24,149 nt of DNA from positions 337,904 through 362,052 of the forward strand of contig BFEA01000458.1 of assembly GCA_003427395.1 (NCBI GenBank), in the 5' to 3' direction. The first letter of the stretch is position 1; each line of letters starts with the position of its first letter. Position numbers and translations under genes: made by a program. The notes under the pieces were generated by a model, which saw only the letters and a list, made by a program, of their open reading frames with translations, made no database searches and was not told where the DNA came from. This DNA comes from Chara braunii. Lineage: Eukaryota; Streptophyta; Charophyceae; Charales; Characeae. Shown one piece after another: positions 1 through 8,830 of this stretch.

Positions 1-785
1 AATGACCCGCCATAACACAGACTGAGAACACTGCTGACTTCTGAAGTTCTGCCGATGGAATGGATGCCTTGCTGAGATTCCCGCATTCTGCTGAGTTTTC
101 TAAGTTTGTATGTGTGGGTGCTTGTTCACCTGTGTGCCTGTCTAAGTGCTTGTTGGTATGAGTGTGTGTGTGACCCACAAGGGTACTTGCTTGTTTGGCA
201 GGCCCGTAGGGCCGGTACTTACCTGTGGCCGTGGCATTGAGGGTTGCAGCAGGGGAAAACACTCAAGTGGTGGAGCCAGAGGCCCGCGACACTTAGAGCA
301 GCGGAAAAACACTCAAGTAGCAAGTAGGCCGGTACGGCACCTAGTAGCAGGAGATGTGCTGGGTACTCGAGGCCGAGCAGAAGAAGACAAAGTCGGCATT
401 TTTAGAGGCCTTGTACCGGTAGGCTAGGTCTAGGCCGGTACCAATCCATCCAGTCTGAGTCTAGAGCCTGTACGGGCAATATCAGAGTCTGCAATGATGT
501 TTCCCTCTGAAAGGGAGGAGGTACCGGTTGCTTGGGAGGCCGAGCGGCTTGGAAGTCACCGACCCGGAGGCAAGTAGGCCGCTATATCAAGAGGCCGAGG
601 GAAGGGCCCGGCCTCATTCTTCAGTGTGCAAGTTTGGCGACATGCTGTTGGAGCGCTGGCTGGTGCAGCGTTGGGTACTACAGCGCTGCTAGGAGGAAGC
701 AGCCGGGAGCTTCCACCTTGGCTATGGTGGAGCTCTACCGTTAGGAGGAGGAGGGAGAAGAGGACCAAGGAGGAGAGTGGCGAGG
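1..785 (+). repeat. 5' LTR of Ty3/chromovirus element, left part
   Basis: This segment aligns with the start of the 3' LTR at 17496-18327, from the shared opening AATGACCCGCCATAAC through the GGA-rich tract. The window begins about 3 bases inside the LTR, since the 3' copy starts TGTAATGACC directly after a polypurine tract. The two copies differ by scattered substitutions, small indels and larger structural changes, so the insertion is not recent. At 785 homology to the LTR stops, because a Penelope-like element is inserted there, and resumes at 4656. ORFs read across this stretch have no recognisable domain and are treated as chance. Confidence 0.9.
776..785. repeat. Target-site duplication, left copy
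   Basis: AGTGGCGAGG at 776-785 recurs at 4656-4665, exactly flanking the Penelope-like element. The uninterrupted 3' LTR has this site once (AGTGGTGAGG, then TACCTACC, near 18328-18345), which serves as the empty site. Confidence 0.9.
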
Positions 786-811
786 TTGACGAAGGGGGCC
801 TTGCCGCGTAT

Positions 812-1054
812 ATGAAGGTTCGAGGGGAGTACTATAGCTCGTTGCACTACACTAGAGTGCAAGAGTTATGCAAGGAAAAGGGAATCCAGTACTTTCGCAA
901 AGACATGGGGGTTTGGGAACTGGCCAGGCGCGATCTGCAAGAATATGCGGGTCTGCTCAAGGAAGGGAAGGGTGAGCCATCGTCGAAGAATGGACAAGGC
1001 ACTGCTGCGGATGAATCGTCTGAGTCGGACCCAGAGAACGTTAAGGGAAACTGA
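812..1054 (+). CDS. Small SAP-like ORF of the Penelope-like element
   Basis: An 80-residue ORF from the first ATG inside the element. The same frame is open upstream into the LTR (ATG at 626), but that extension is host LTR sequence and is probably fortuitous. Residues about 10-50 resemble a SAP helix-turn-helix: an amphipathic helix (VQELCKEKGI), a turn with an aromatic and basic residues, then a second helix (ELARRDLQEYAGLLK). The C-terminus is acidic and low in complexity. SAP domains bind DNA or chromatin, so a targeting role next to an endonuclease is possible but inferred. It ends 29 bases before the endonuclease ORF, in a different frame. It could also be the tail of a longer protein lost by 5' truncation. 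Confidence 0.45.
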   Translation: MKVRGEYYSSLHYTRVQELCKEKGIQYFRKDMGVWELARRDLQEYAGLLKEGKGEPSSKNGQGTAADESSESDPENVKGN

Positions 1055-1083
1055 CCGTCTGTAGTCTAAGGTCGCTACTCCAG

Positions 1084-1968
1084 ATGACCAGGAGGATCAC
1101 GAGGATGAAGCATGATGCTTCTCTGAGACCAATCTTGGACTGCATTCACGTACTAATTATTCTTCTTGCTTGTATGTTGAATGTTATAGCCTGGGGCAAG
1201 GCTTATGTCGCGTTTTGGATCCGGATGTCCCGTGCTAATTGGGATCAGCTACTTAATGCCAACTGCTGTGTCTATGTTATAATGTCATTAACTCACAAAC
1301 TGGTGTATGTTGGGAAGACCACTCGCCCACTTAGTGAGCGCTGGGCCGAACATCGTCGGTCAACACGAGGTGATAGCAAACAGCGAATTCACTCGTGGTT
1401 CAGGAAAGTGGGGGATGAGCATTATGTCCCCATCCCAATTTGGTTTGAGAATGCTGCTGCAATCGAGACCTTAGAACAGGCAGTAATTAAGAGTTGTAAC
1501 CCTGGTCTTAACGCACGGGGAAGGAATAAACAAAATCGAAGGAGGAAACCTCGTGCGAAACAACGGAAGGCAGTAAGAACAGGGTTGTGCCTGTCGTCAA
1601 TCAAAGAACCTATTTTGTTCGAATGCTCGAATATTAACATGCACTGTGAACCGGACCTACTTCGGATTCTGAAATCACTTGAGAAGAGTAAGAAACGTCG
1701 GGGTATTCAGGTTCGTAACAATGCGGGAGGGAAATGGCTTAAAGCTTGGCGTCTTGTTTCGTTGCTGTTTGTTTTTTCGAAAATAAAGATAAATGGCGAC
1801 AATTTGCTACTAAAAGATGCTAAAGATCACATTGAACAAGGGGGGGATTGGCTGATCGTCGAATTGTTCCGCACACGTACCAAATTCGAACTTAAGAAAA
1901 GTGAGCTGATTGCCTTGCTTCGTGCCCCGTGGAAAAGGCGGGATCTGTATAAATGCGATTTAAATTAA
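1084..1968 (+). CDS. GIY-YIG endonuclease half of the Penelope-like polyprotein
   Basis: A 294-residue ORF starting at ATG 1084. Residues about 62-145 form a GIY-YIG nuclease domain. VYV (63-65) stands for GIY and YVG (75-77) for YIG, ten residues apart as usual. An Arg/His-rich helix follows (R86, H90), then the putative catalytic Glu131 in LEQAVIKS and the conserved NPGLN (139-143). There is no Cys/His insertion between the two half-motifs, so the CCHH finger of canonical PLE nucleases is absent. A basic stretch follows (145-165), then an unassigned linker. Residues 17-46 are hydrophobic and could be spurious N-terminal extension. Such nucleases nick target DNA to prime reverse transcription. 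The ORF ends at TAA 1966-1968, yet the same frame continues open into the RT, so this is probably the first half of one polyprotein. Confidence 0.85.
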   Translation: MTRRITRMKHDASLRPILDCIHVLIILLACMLNVIAWGKAYVAFWIRMSRANWDQLLNANCCVYVIMSLTHKLVYVGKTTRPLSERWAEHRRSTRGDSKQRIHSWFRKVGDEHYVPIPIWFENAAAIETLEQAVIKSCNPGLNARGRNKQNRRRKPRAKQRKAVRTGLCLSSIKEPILFECSNINMHCEPDLLRILKSLEKSKKRRGIQVRNNAGGKWLKAWRLVSLLFVFSKIKINGDNLLLKDAKDHIEQGGDWLIVELFRTRTKFELKKSELIALLRAPWKRRDLYKCDLN

Positions 1969-3939
1969 CTCATTGAGCTCAGCAATGCGGTGAAACTTAT
2001 TAACCAAGATCGAGGTCGACAGATTATTCACGGTAGACTCACAAATGTGTTCAAAAAGAAATTTGGCATTAATCCTCGTGTTAACATAACTGTAAAAACT
2101 CCGTATTGTACGACCATTGACAAAGCATGTGTGCTGGCGCAGCTAAAGAATTGGATAAAAAGTGAAGTGTTACCTGTGTCGCTTGCTGACCTGTATGCTA
2201 AGAGGACCAAGGCCGTGTGGCTTAAAGCTAAATCGGTCGGGGACTTCCTGCATAACCAAAGGTCTTTTGCACAAAGAAGCAATCTTGAGTGCACTTGTGC
2301 GGACCTTGACCTGCCCCGTAGAGACGGGCATGTCGCAGTCAAGCTAAGCGAAATTGATGGCATTAACCCTTTTTTCTCCAATTCAAAGAACATTCCTTTT
2401 CCTGGGAAGATTGTCGTGAAAGATGGTTTGAACAAAGCATGTAACGAAGCCTTGAGTTGCCTTTGCAAGATGGGCATTGTTATCCGCCCATTCAGGATCG
2501 ATTGTGCTACTGTCTGTAAACCTGGTCCTGCGAAACCACCTGGGTGCGTGCTAGCCGAATATGTTATAGGCGTAAAACTGGCCCTTTCAGGCCTGGTCAT
2601 GTCTCCTCTGGATCGAAACCCAAGCGAAACCTGGATTGAATGTCCTTGGCGGTATGGGGAAGGACTGAAAACAATGTTCTTGCAGAATGTGAACTATGAG
2701 GTTGTAGAATCCGAGAAAAGCAATGTGCTTCACTGCATGCGGNAAAAATACCAGGAGTCCAGTCTCTCAGATGCAGCAAAATGGGACCCGCGGGGCGTGC
2801 TTCAGCATGCCTATATCATGGCAAAAGAAAAAGACAAAGAAAAAAGGAGACCTATTGTCCCCTCTTTTCTGAGCCCTTTTCGAACCGCTGCCGGTGTGCT
2901 TTCCCTGGGACTGAACGAACTGGTGCAAAGAGTTCACGTTCCCCATTTTAATCTAAGGTCACTATGTGGCGTTAAAATAGAAATTGGCTCAGTAAATGAG
3001 ACATGCCGGAAGAACGTGAACCTCAAAGTCATTTCCCGCACCTACGACATCAAAGAAATGTTCACACAGTTGCCTCACGCCGATATCCGGTGTGCCGTAG
3101 AATGGATTATAGGCCTCTTTTTGGAGAAGAAGGTAAAATGGCTGAGATTTAATCTACGGAAGAAACTCGTAACCTTTGGGAAATCACATGGGGAGGCAGG
3201 TTGGAAATCAATCAGGCTAAACCTGCTTGGCAAATTGACGAGCTTCCAGCTTGATAACACTTTCTTTCTCGTTGCAGACTGTGTATTACGCCAAAAAAAC
3301 GGGATTCCTATGGGGGGCCGTGCGAGCCCACCACTTGCTTGTGTCATGTGTATGTGCGCCGAGTACAAGTTCATTCAGAGCTTGGGGGATGACGCCAGAT
3401 TTATAAGAGGTAAACGTTACATTGATGACTTATTGCTCCGTGCGCTCTGGGATGCGAACGACTGCAATAGCTTGGATAGGATTGAGGCAAAACTGGATCT
3501 AATCCTGGACTGCTACCCCCAAGGGCTGAAATTGGAACGTACTGACGCCGGGAATGGGATTCTCGACTTTCTGGAGACACGTATTGTGGTAACTAACGCG
3601 TCGCCTGCAATTGTGCTCTCACATAAGTTCAAAAACGCATGGACTATCTGGTCCCCGGGCGATTTACGACTGTGGACATACAAAGATTTCGATTCCTTTG
3701 GTCCAAAAGCGGCCAAATTTGCTACTGTTGCCAACGCTGTCTTACGCATTTCCATGAACTGTAACAACGAGGGCTCGATTTGCAGTTCTATCCTCTCTCT
3801 TGCAGAGGAACTGAAGAAGTCGGGATACCCGGCCACAACTGTCACTACTGGCCTGAAATGGATGATGAACAGGCGGGATCGGAAACCACTATGGAAAAAG
3901 CTGCAGGGGCTGATTGAGCTACTGTATACTCGCCGCTGA
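1969..3939 (+). CDS. Reverse transcriptase half of the Penelope-like polyprotein
   Basis: An open frame in phase with the endonuclease and separated from it only by one TAA. There is no ATG before the conserved linker, so independent initiation is unlikely. Counting from 1990: a CxC motif (CTC, 101-103, nt 2290-2298), RT motif 2 with RRPIVPSF (286-293), motif A with YDIKEMF (Asp353), an insertion rich in basic and aromatic residues (380-410) that may be the insertion-in-fingers domain shared with telomerase, motif B GIPMGG (438-443), the catalytic YIDD (477-480), and LDFLETRI (525-532) as the following motif. The C-terminal 100 residues are probably thumb. All catalytic aspartates are present. 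One ambiguous base (n at 2743) leaves residue 252 undefined. Apart from the upstream stop the frame is intact, pointing to recent activity. Confidence 0.88.
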   Translation, partial: LIELSNAVKLINQDRGRQIIHGRLTNVFKKKFGINPRVNITVKTPYCTTIDKACVLAQLKNWIKSEVLPVSLADLYAKRTKAVWLKAKSVGDFLHNQRSFAQRSNLECTCADLDLPRRDGHVAVKLSEIDGINPFFSNSKNIPFPGKIVVKDGLNKACNEALSCLCKMGIVIRPFRIDCATVCKPGPAKPPGCVLAEYVIGVKLALSGLVMSPLDRNPSETWIECPWRYGEGLKTMFLQNVNYEVVESEKSNVLHCMRXKYQESSLSDAAKWDPRGVLQHAYIMAKEKDKEKRRPIVPSFLSPFRTAAGVLSLGLNELVQRVHVPHFNLRSLCGVKIEIGSVNETCRKNVNLKVISRTYDIKEMFTQLPHADIRCAVEWIIGLFLEKKVKWLRFNLRKKLVTFGKSHGEAGWKSIRLNLLGKLTSFQLDNTFFLVADCVLRQKNGIPMGGRASPPLACVMCMCAEYKFIQSLGDDARFIRGKRYIDDLLLRALWDANDCNSLDRIEAKLDLILDCYPQGLKLERTDAGNGILDFLETRIVVTNASPAIVLSHKFKNAWTIWSPGDLRLWTYKDFDSFGPKAAKFATVANAVLRISMNCNNEGSICSSILSLAEELKKSGYPATTVTTGLKWMMNRRDRKPLWKKLQGLIELLYTRR

Positions 3940-4655
3940 GCTGCAAAGCTGTTGTTTGTGTACCCAGGGATATCCCTGTTGGATTCGACTTTGTCCTCAT
4001 ATAAAGGCGTTTTCGCCGACTGGTTGTAACGTGGTTACTCGGTACTCTGCTATTCCCTTCGGGTTTGGAGGGAAAGCCCAATGTTTCGGCAGGCTTCTTG
4101 TTTTCGCTAAATGAATTTGCTCGCCTTATTGGCCCAAGGGATGCCCGAACTTTTCTTCAGCTCTAAACAGGCGATAAATAGGTCCGCACCTGTATGTAGT
4201 CCCCTTTTAGGAAACATACAGATATGGACCAGAATATATCTTTTCATATTTCCAATCCTTTAAGATTTTCTAGAATTTAGAATTGCGGGAAGCTCCCTGG
4301 CTGGTTGCGCCGGTTGCACCTGTATGTAGCCCTTCTCCTAAGAAATATACAGGGGCGGACCATAGTATTTTTATTTTTTTATTATTATTTTTTAATCCAT
4401 ACTCTTGAGTGGCGGGAAGCTCCCGAACAGGTTCGCGCCTCTAGAGCGCGCAGTTAGTAGGTACTTGAGTAGTATATTATGATGAGTAGGGAACAGTGTG
4501 TCCTCAATCTGAGTGGCGTGATGAGTGGAAGGGTTGAGTTATCCTGGCGGTGGACGCCAAGGTATGATGAGAAGGAGATGACGACGCCATGATAGTAAAG
4601 CTCATGTTATCTTCTTCATGAATAATTGCCTCTTTGTGTAATCAATTTTTCTCAA
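3940..4655 (+). other. 3' untranslated region of the Penelope-like element
   Basis: A non-coding stretch after the RT stop. It contains two related units of about 130 bp, each with a hairpin and a shared GCGGGAAGCTCCC box. Beyond these it becomes AT-rich, with three TGATGAG motifs at about 4480, 4520 and 4565 that lack the rest of a hammerhead core. It ends directly at the right target-site duplication. Confidence 0.7.
4182..4440 (+). repeat. Tandem 130-bp imperfect repeat with paired hairpins
   Basis: Unit 1 is about 4182-4312 and unit 2 about 4313-4440. Each has the stem CTGTATGT paired to ACATACAG (unit 1) or ATATACAG (unit 2, one G-U wobble), an outer stem GGTCC/GGACC (wobble-tolerant in unit 2), and a downstream GCGGGAAGCTCCC box. 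Pairing is kept while sequence drifts, which suggests an RNA structure in the element transcript. Confidence 0.75.
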
Positions 4656-4665
4656 AGTGGCGAGG
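4656..4665. repeat. Target-site duplication, right copy
   Basis: AGTGGCGAGG, identical to 776-785. LTR sequence continues directly after it with TACCTACCTGG, as in the intact 3' LTR. Confidence 0.9.
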
Positions 4666-5327
4666 TACCTACCTGGCTATGGTGGACACCATCTTCATCA
4701 CCTTGTTAGGCGCTGCATCTGGAAGGCCCAGTTGGGGTAGTGCCGCACCAAGGAAGCTCGGGGCAGAGACAGGCATGACGGACTAATGAGCAATGACATA
4801 GCTGCTTTGTGTTGTCCTTTGCACAGGAAGGCAGCGATATAGCTGCTTTGGGTTGTCCTTTGGACAGGGGGGTTGAGCCCTCAGTAGTCCGCCATAGCCT
4901 CGGCCTACATGTGAGAGGAAGGAGAAGGGTGGCCATGGCTATGGTGGACCTCATGTTGTGCCTGNGTTGAGCCCTCAGTAGTCCGCCATAGCCTCGGCCT
5001 ACATGTGAGAGGAAGGAGAAGGGTGGCCATGGCTATGGTGGACCTCATGTTGTGCCTGCAATAGAAGAGGGATTCGGACATTGATTCTGGTTCAACCATT
5101 CTTGTTTGAATAAGAGGGGAGGAGATAAGGAGGAGGAGATTGGTTGGCGAAGAAGAAGGGTCTTATCTTTGGTCTATGCTGGAGTACATCATCTTCTTCT
5201 TCTTTCTTACTTCTTCTTCTTCGTCTTTCCCTCTTTCTCCTCTCAAGTTCATTCATTTCTTTTTGTAATTGGACGACATTGTACTTTCTGATGAATGTAT
5301 ACTTCGAAATTGGCCAGGATCGTAACA
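4666..5327 (+). repeat. 5' LTR of the chromovirus, right part
   Basis: This stretch resumes homology with the 3' LTR and runs to the terminal ...GATCGTAACA, which matches the 3' LTR end at 19219. Removing the Penelope-like element and local duplications leaves a base LTR of about 1.36 kb in both copies. It contains a CTT-rich tract (about 5185-5240) and a private 93-bp tandem duplication. Confidence 0.9.
4872..5058 (+). repeat. 93-bp tandem duplication joined at an ambiguous base
   Basis: Positions 4872-4964 and 4966-5058 appear identical and are separated only by n at 4965. The 3' LTR has one copy (about 18837-18930). The join at an undetermined base makes an assembly or gap-filling artefact the first explanation. 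Confidence 0.85.
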
Positions 5328-5328
5328 T

Positions 5329-5336
5329 TGGTATCA
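5329..5336 (+). other. Primer-binding site (initiator Met tRNA-like)
   Basis: TGGTATCA starts one base after the LTR end. It matches the first 8 bases of the usual PBS complementary to the 3' end of initiator methionine tRNA; the next bases (ACGTAG) do not extend the match. Its position is diagnostic, but the short match leaves the primer identity open. Confidence 0.75.
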
Positions 5337-6772
5337 ACGTAGATTCTACTTGCTGGCGAGAGTTGACCTTGCCGCCATAACCCTAACCTAAGTGGTAAGG
5401 GCTAACCTCTTAGGGTTAGGGCTGGAAGTTAGGGTTAAGTGGGGCAGCATGGCGAAGGGAAGTTGCTCCCATCTGGCAGGGCCGTGTAGGGTCGACATTC
5501 GACCCGGCCAGGTAGCTTGAGTGCATGTTTGTGGTGGCGAGACACAAGGTGGGACTTCGTGATGCAATTTGAGAGAGGCAACAATGAAGGGCACCTACAA
5601 CTTGAATCTGGACTTCAAGGAAGAGGAGGAGTGACTTTAGGGTTCCCCTCAAGTTAGGCGAGCTTGAGGGTGGTAGCCATATCTGCACCTACGGACTGCA
5701 AGCTGCTACTTTGATCTTCAACATCGACGGGGGATCCGACGTTGTACTTTGGGGTAGATGTTGACCCTCCTAGATGATAGGACACTAGTGTAGAGGATGC
5801 TATTGGGCCATGAGGACTATGTGAGAGGGGGGTGAGTTTCTTTTCATCTCAAGAGCCCGACCACTCAGGTAAGTGTCGTGCCGCCAGGGTGCCGATGTGT
5901 GTGTTCATGGAATTCACTGCCTGTTGGGGTATTCTGGGTTCTTCTTCCATCCTCCATAGTCTTGATCTTGTTTGAGGTGTGTGAACTACTTACTCACCTG
6001 ACGAGTGAATGCATGGAGTATCTTGCGTGCCATGCTATATCTTTCTACAGTGCTTTGTTTATTTCATTTTGAACAGTTGTAGTCTTTAGGTTCTTTCTGG
6101 GGCTAAATTTCGTTTTTCAATTCAGTTGGGACCCGGTTCTGACTCCACTGGGACCATTTGGGACTCAGTGGGACCGGGCCCAAACAAGAAGGGCCCCTCA
6201 GGCCCAAATCTGTTAACGTCAGTTACCTTGCTCTATTTGATTGGGACTCGGAGTTCATGCTTTCGGACCAGGACACTTGCTGCTGAGGGGATCTCAGCTG
6301 AGACGCTTTAACAGACTTTACCGCACGATCCGCCACCTGACTCGCACCTTGGACACCACTCAATTCTCTCTTGCATTACGTAGTACACTTTGAATTTGAT
6401 TTGCTACGTCTTCACGGAGTTGAGTCCGGCTAGGCTTGAGAGGACCTCATACGTAGTCGGACCAGACTGTGTGGCGGAATAAGATATCTCTGATCTTTAT
6501 TTTTTGGTTGTGACTGCTCTCCAGTCCAAATGAATTGTCGCTCCGGCTAGGAGTTCTACCTTCTCTTCTGATTGCTTTCAAGCTGTTTCTTTCATTGGGT
6601 TTGTTAAATGTTTGCGTTTACACAATCGCAAACGAGCGAGAAAGAGAGAAGAGAGAAGCTTCTCAGTGTTGCTCTTGAGGGGGTGAGGAGAGGGAAGAGG
6701 AGTGTTCGTCCCCGAAGTGTGAGGAAGTACGATCCTCTCTTAAGATACTTACTGACACCCTCGTCCTCCATC
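5337..6772 (+). other. Untranslated leader of the chromovirus
   Basis: About 1.4 kb between the PBS and gag, with no supported gene. It has telomere-like CCCTAACC and TTAGGGTTAGGG motifs at 5381-5437, able to fold back on each other, and a GGGACC-rich stretch at 6126-6200. The in-frame codons before the gag ATG (from 6608) look basic and poorly structured and may not be translated. Confidence 0.6.
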
Positions 6773-7340
6773 ATGGCATCTGTAGCAGAATGGAAGCTGC
6801 AAATGGACGCTACCCCTGAGGCAGAAAAAGCGCAGTACCAATTCTTTTATGAAAAAGCATTGAAGCGGGAAGAGGAGGAGAGGGAGAAAGAGAGGGGAGA
6901 CAAAATAAAGGCTCATGAAGCCGTCTTCAGTACCGTGCCCACCTTAACTGATGCGGAGGTGGAATAAAAGACTATCCCAATCCTCAGGGCTTTAGTTGAG
7001 GTTCGGGCTGTTGAAGACCATACAGGCCAACTTGGCAAAGTGGTTGGTGAACTCAAGAAGTTGCGCGAGGATATGGCCCTGATAGCCTAGCAGCATCGTG
7101 ACCAGTTGCAACGTTTTGCTAATATTCAGCCAACCCAAAGTGTCCTTCCGCCTGTTTACCCTGCTTCTAGTGTTGCGTGTCAGTCCGTTCTTGCCCCTCT
7201 AATTGTATCTTCCTTTTCTTCTTCTTCTTCTTCTTTTCTTCTTCTTCTTCTTCTTCTTTGAGTGTGGTCAACAACCTATCCAGATGTGCAGCAGGTCCAG
7301 ACCTCGTTGTCGAGCGCATCGGTCCCACAGGGGGACCCTC
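6773..7340 (+). pseudogene. gag: Chromovirus gag, N-terminal fragment
   Basis: The frame opening MASVAEWKLQ at 6773 gives a charged, helix-rich region (EKALKREEEEREKERGDK) typical of the coiled N-terminus of Ty3-type Gag. The frame has stops at TAA 6965-6967 and TAG 7088-7090 but stays recognisable after both (QLGKVVGELKKLREDMAL, then QHRDQLQRFANIQP). A TTC microsatellite at 7208-7258 disrupts it, and a possible continuation (DVQQVQTSLSSASVPQG) lies in a shifted frame just beyond. The remainder of gag reappears only near 13.5 kb, so the gene is split by a large insertion. Gag would form the particle. The call rests on position and composition rather than a sharp motif. Confidence 0.6.
7208..7258 (+). 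repeat. TTC microsatellite
   Basis: Nearly pure TTC/TCT repeat inside gag. On the plus strand it encodes runs of Ser, Phe or Leu depending on frame. Confidence 0.95.
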
Positions 7341-7624
7341 CCAGCCGCGTCACATAGGATTTTGCAGGACTTCGTCGTAGAGCGTGATTTGCCGCTCCGC
7401 CCGAGTGCGCCAGTCGTACCTCTCTCTGCGAGCCCCTGCAAGGGGATAGGGCCACGCGAGGCACAACTTATCTCCACCTGCGGGAGTTGTCACCATCCCT
7501 TGGGTGGGCGTATCCCCGCCGAGCTACCGAACCACGTGCGAAAGCTTTTCGTATGCAATCGCCGAGGTGGCCCAGCCGAGGGCGTTTCTCGTTCGCTGTA
7601 GCATAGGGGGTACGCGCGGTCAAC

Positions 7625-7667
7625 GCCCCTCAATCGGACCTGCACGCGAATCGACGCATTGAGGGGC
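7625..7667. repeat. Inverted repeat, 10-bp arms
   Basis: GCCCCTCAAT (7625-7634) pairs perfectly with ATTGAGGGGC (7658-7667) around a 23-base loop. Confidence 0.85.
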
Positions 7668-8364
7668 TGAGGTCCCAAGCACGACTCGTCGTCGGCCGAC
7701 TAGGACGCATTCCACTCACCACGCGTTACACCACACAAAAATTAAAATACACACACGAAAAACAAAACTTTCCTAGTCCCTTCAGTGTCCAACCCATAAC
7801 CTTTTAACACGACAATTGGTCGGGCATTGCGAGCGAGACTCATCATAAAACCGCGCGAGCGCAAGGGCTCTCATATACTGACTAGCAATGCAAACATACA
7901 CACACAGTCGCAACGATGGAGTACTATGGAGTACCCATAATCAAGCGACCCTCGATAGTTTCGGGGGTCACGTTTCGACACTCAGGTGTCGGCTGACACC
8001 CGCCTTTAGGGGTTAATCTCTCGATGCTAGACAACCGTCAAGGTTGTTGATCACCACACCCTCTTCTGCACCTTGCGGAGAGTGGGTGGTACACAGGTTC
8101 CGGCCTGTGGTGGCAGTCAACTCTCCTGGCCTAGGAGGCAAGCTCCATCATTCAGGGACTGGATGGAAATCAAGGGGTTTGACTTTGACGGCTGCCACGA
8201 ACTACAACGCCAACCATAATAACTCTAGAAAGCAAAAGGGTGAAGGGGATCTCCCTTTCTCTCAAGACATAGCTTGTTTAACTCTCACACGCGGTCACAG
8301 GAGACCGTACAGATACGAAATGTATATGTTAGTGGGAATGTGACGATATATATATATATGAGGA

Positions 8365-8397
8365 GTTGTGAAATATGAGGCTATCACTTTTCACAAC
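8365..8397. repeat. Inverted repeat, 9-bp arms
   Basis: GTTGTGAAA (8365-8373) pairs perfectly with TTTCACAAC (8389-8397) around a 15-base loop, just after a TA run. Confidence 0.8.
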
Positions 8398-8830
8398 CAC
8401 TGCAGGGTTCCCTTAAGCCATTATAGTTATGCTAAGCAAGGGTAGTTCAAATAGTCAAGCAGAAGTTTGTGTGGTATCAGGCGATCACTCTCACAATGGT
8501 TGTGTGGCTTGTCCATCCGTATTCACACAATACTCAGACTATCACCAAACTCAATTCAAAGATCTTATAAGCATACTTGCAATTGCACAAAGTTCAAACA
8601 ACAACATCACACACACTAAGGGAGTCAACTTTACTGCTTTCTGCAACTCACACCCTGCCTTATGCATACAAGCCCCAACCAAATTCCACCATCCCTCAAT
8701 AAAGGTACTCGGTCTTTAGAAATGGCCACTTAAAAAGAAATCTGGGTGAAAACCCCAAAAACATAAAAACCTACAAGAGCCAAGGCCTTAGGTTGAGATG
8801 CAGAAGCACGGAAGTTGTGTCGTAAACCGA

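Larger units (their letters stand above)
786..4655 (+). mobile_element. Penelope-like retroelement, N-terminal GIY-YIG (Chlamys-like) type
   Basis: A 3.87-kb insertion bounded by a 10-bp target-site duplication inside the 5' LTR. It carries, in order, a small SAP-like ORF, a GIY-YIG endonuclease, a CxC linker and an RT with PLE/telomerase-like motifs, then a 0.7-kb 3' untranslated region with two related hairpin units. Endonuclease before RT, a CxC linker and no CCHH insertion in the endonuclease match published descriptions of the Chlamys group of Penelope-like elements; canonical PLEs have the endonuclease at the C-terminus. It lies next to a GGA-rich simple tract, in line with the reported microsatellite bias of these elements. 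I found no pseudo-LTR and no hammerhead core (CTGATGA...GAAA). The 5' end may be truncated. Confidence 0.85.

Noticed and set aside
146-427. ORF in the 5' LTR as a gene
   Set aside because: It lies wholly in LTR sequence, is not preserved in the 3' LTR and has no motif.
1990-1992. GTG as the start of the RT ORF
   Set aside because: GTG initiation is not expected in a eukaryotic nuclear gene, and the frame is open back to the stop at 1966.
2028-2600. Minus-strand 190-codon ORF
   Set aside because: It is the antisense shadow of the PLE RT frame, which carries clear motifs.
4470-4580. Hammerhead ribozyme from TGATGAG motifs
   Set aside because: The core needs CTGATGA and a downstream GAAA with paired stems; none of the three sites has these parts.
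5092-5380. Lys/Glu- or Ser/Leu-rich ORFs near the LTR end
   Set aside because: They are produced by the CTT/GAA-rich tract in the LTR and recur with the LTR at 18953-19260.
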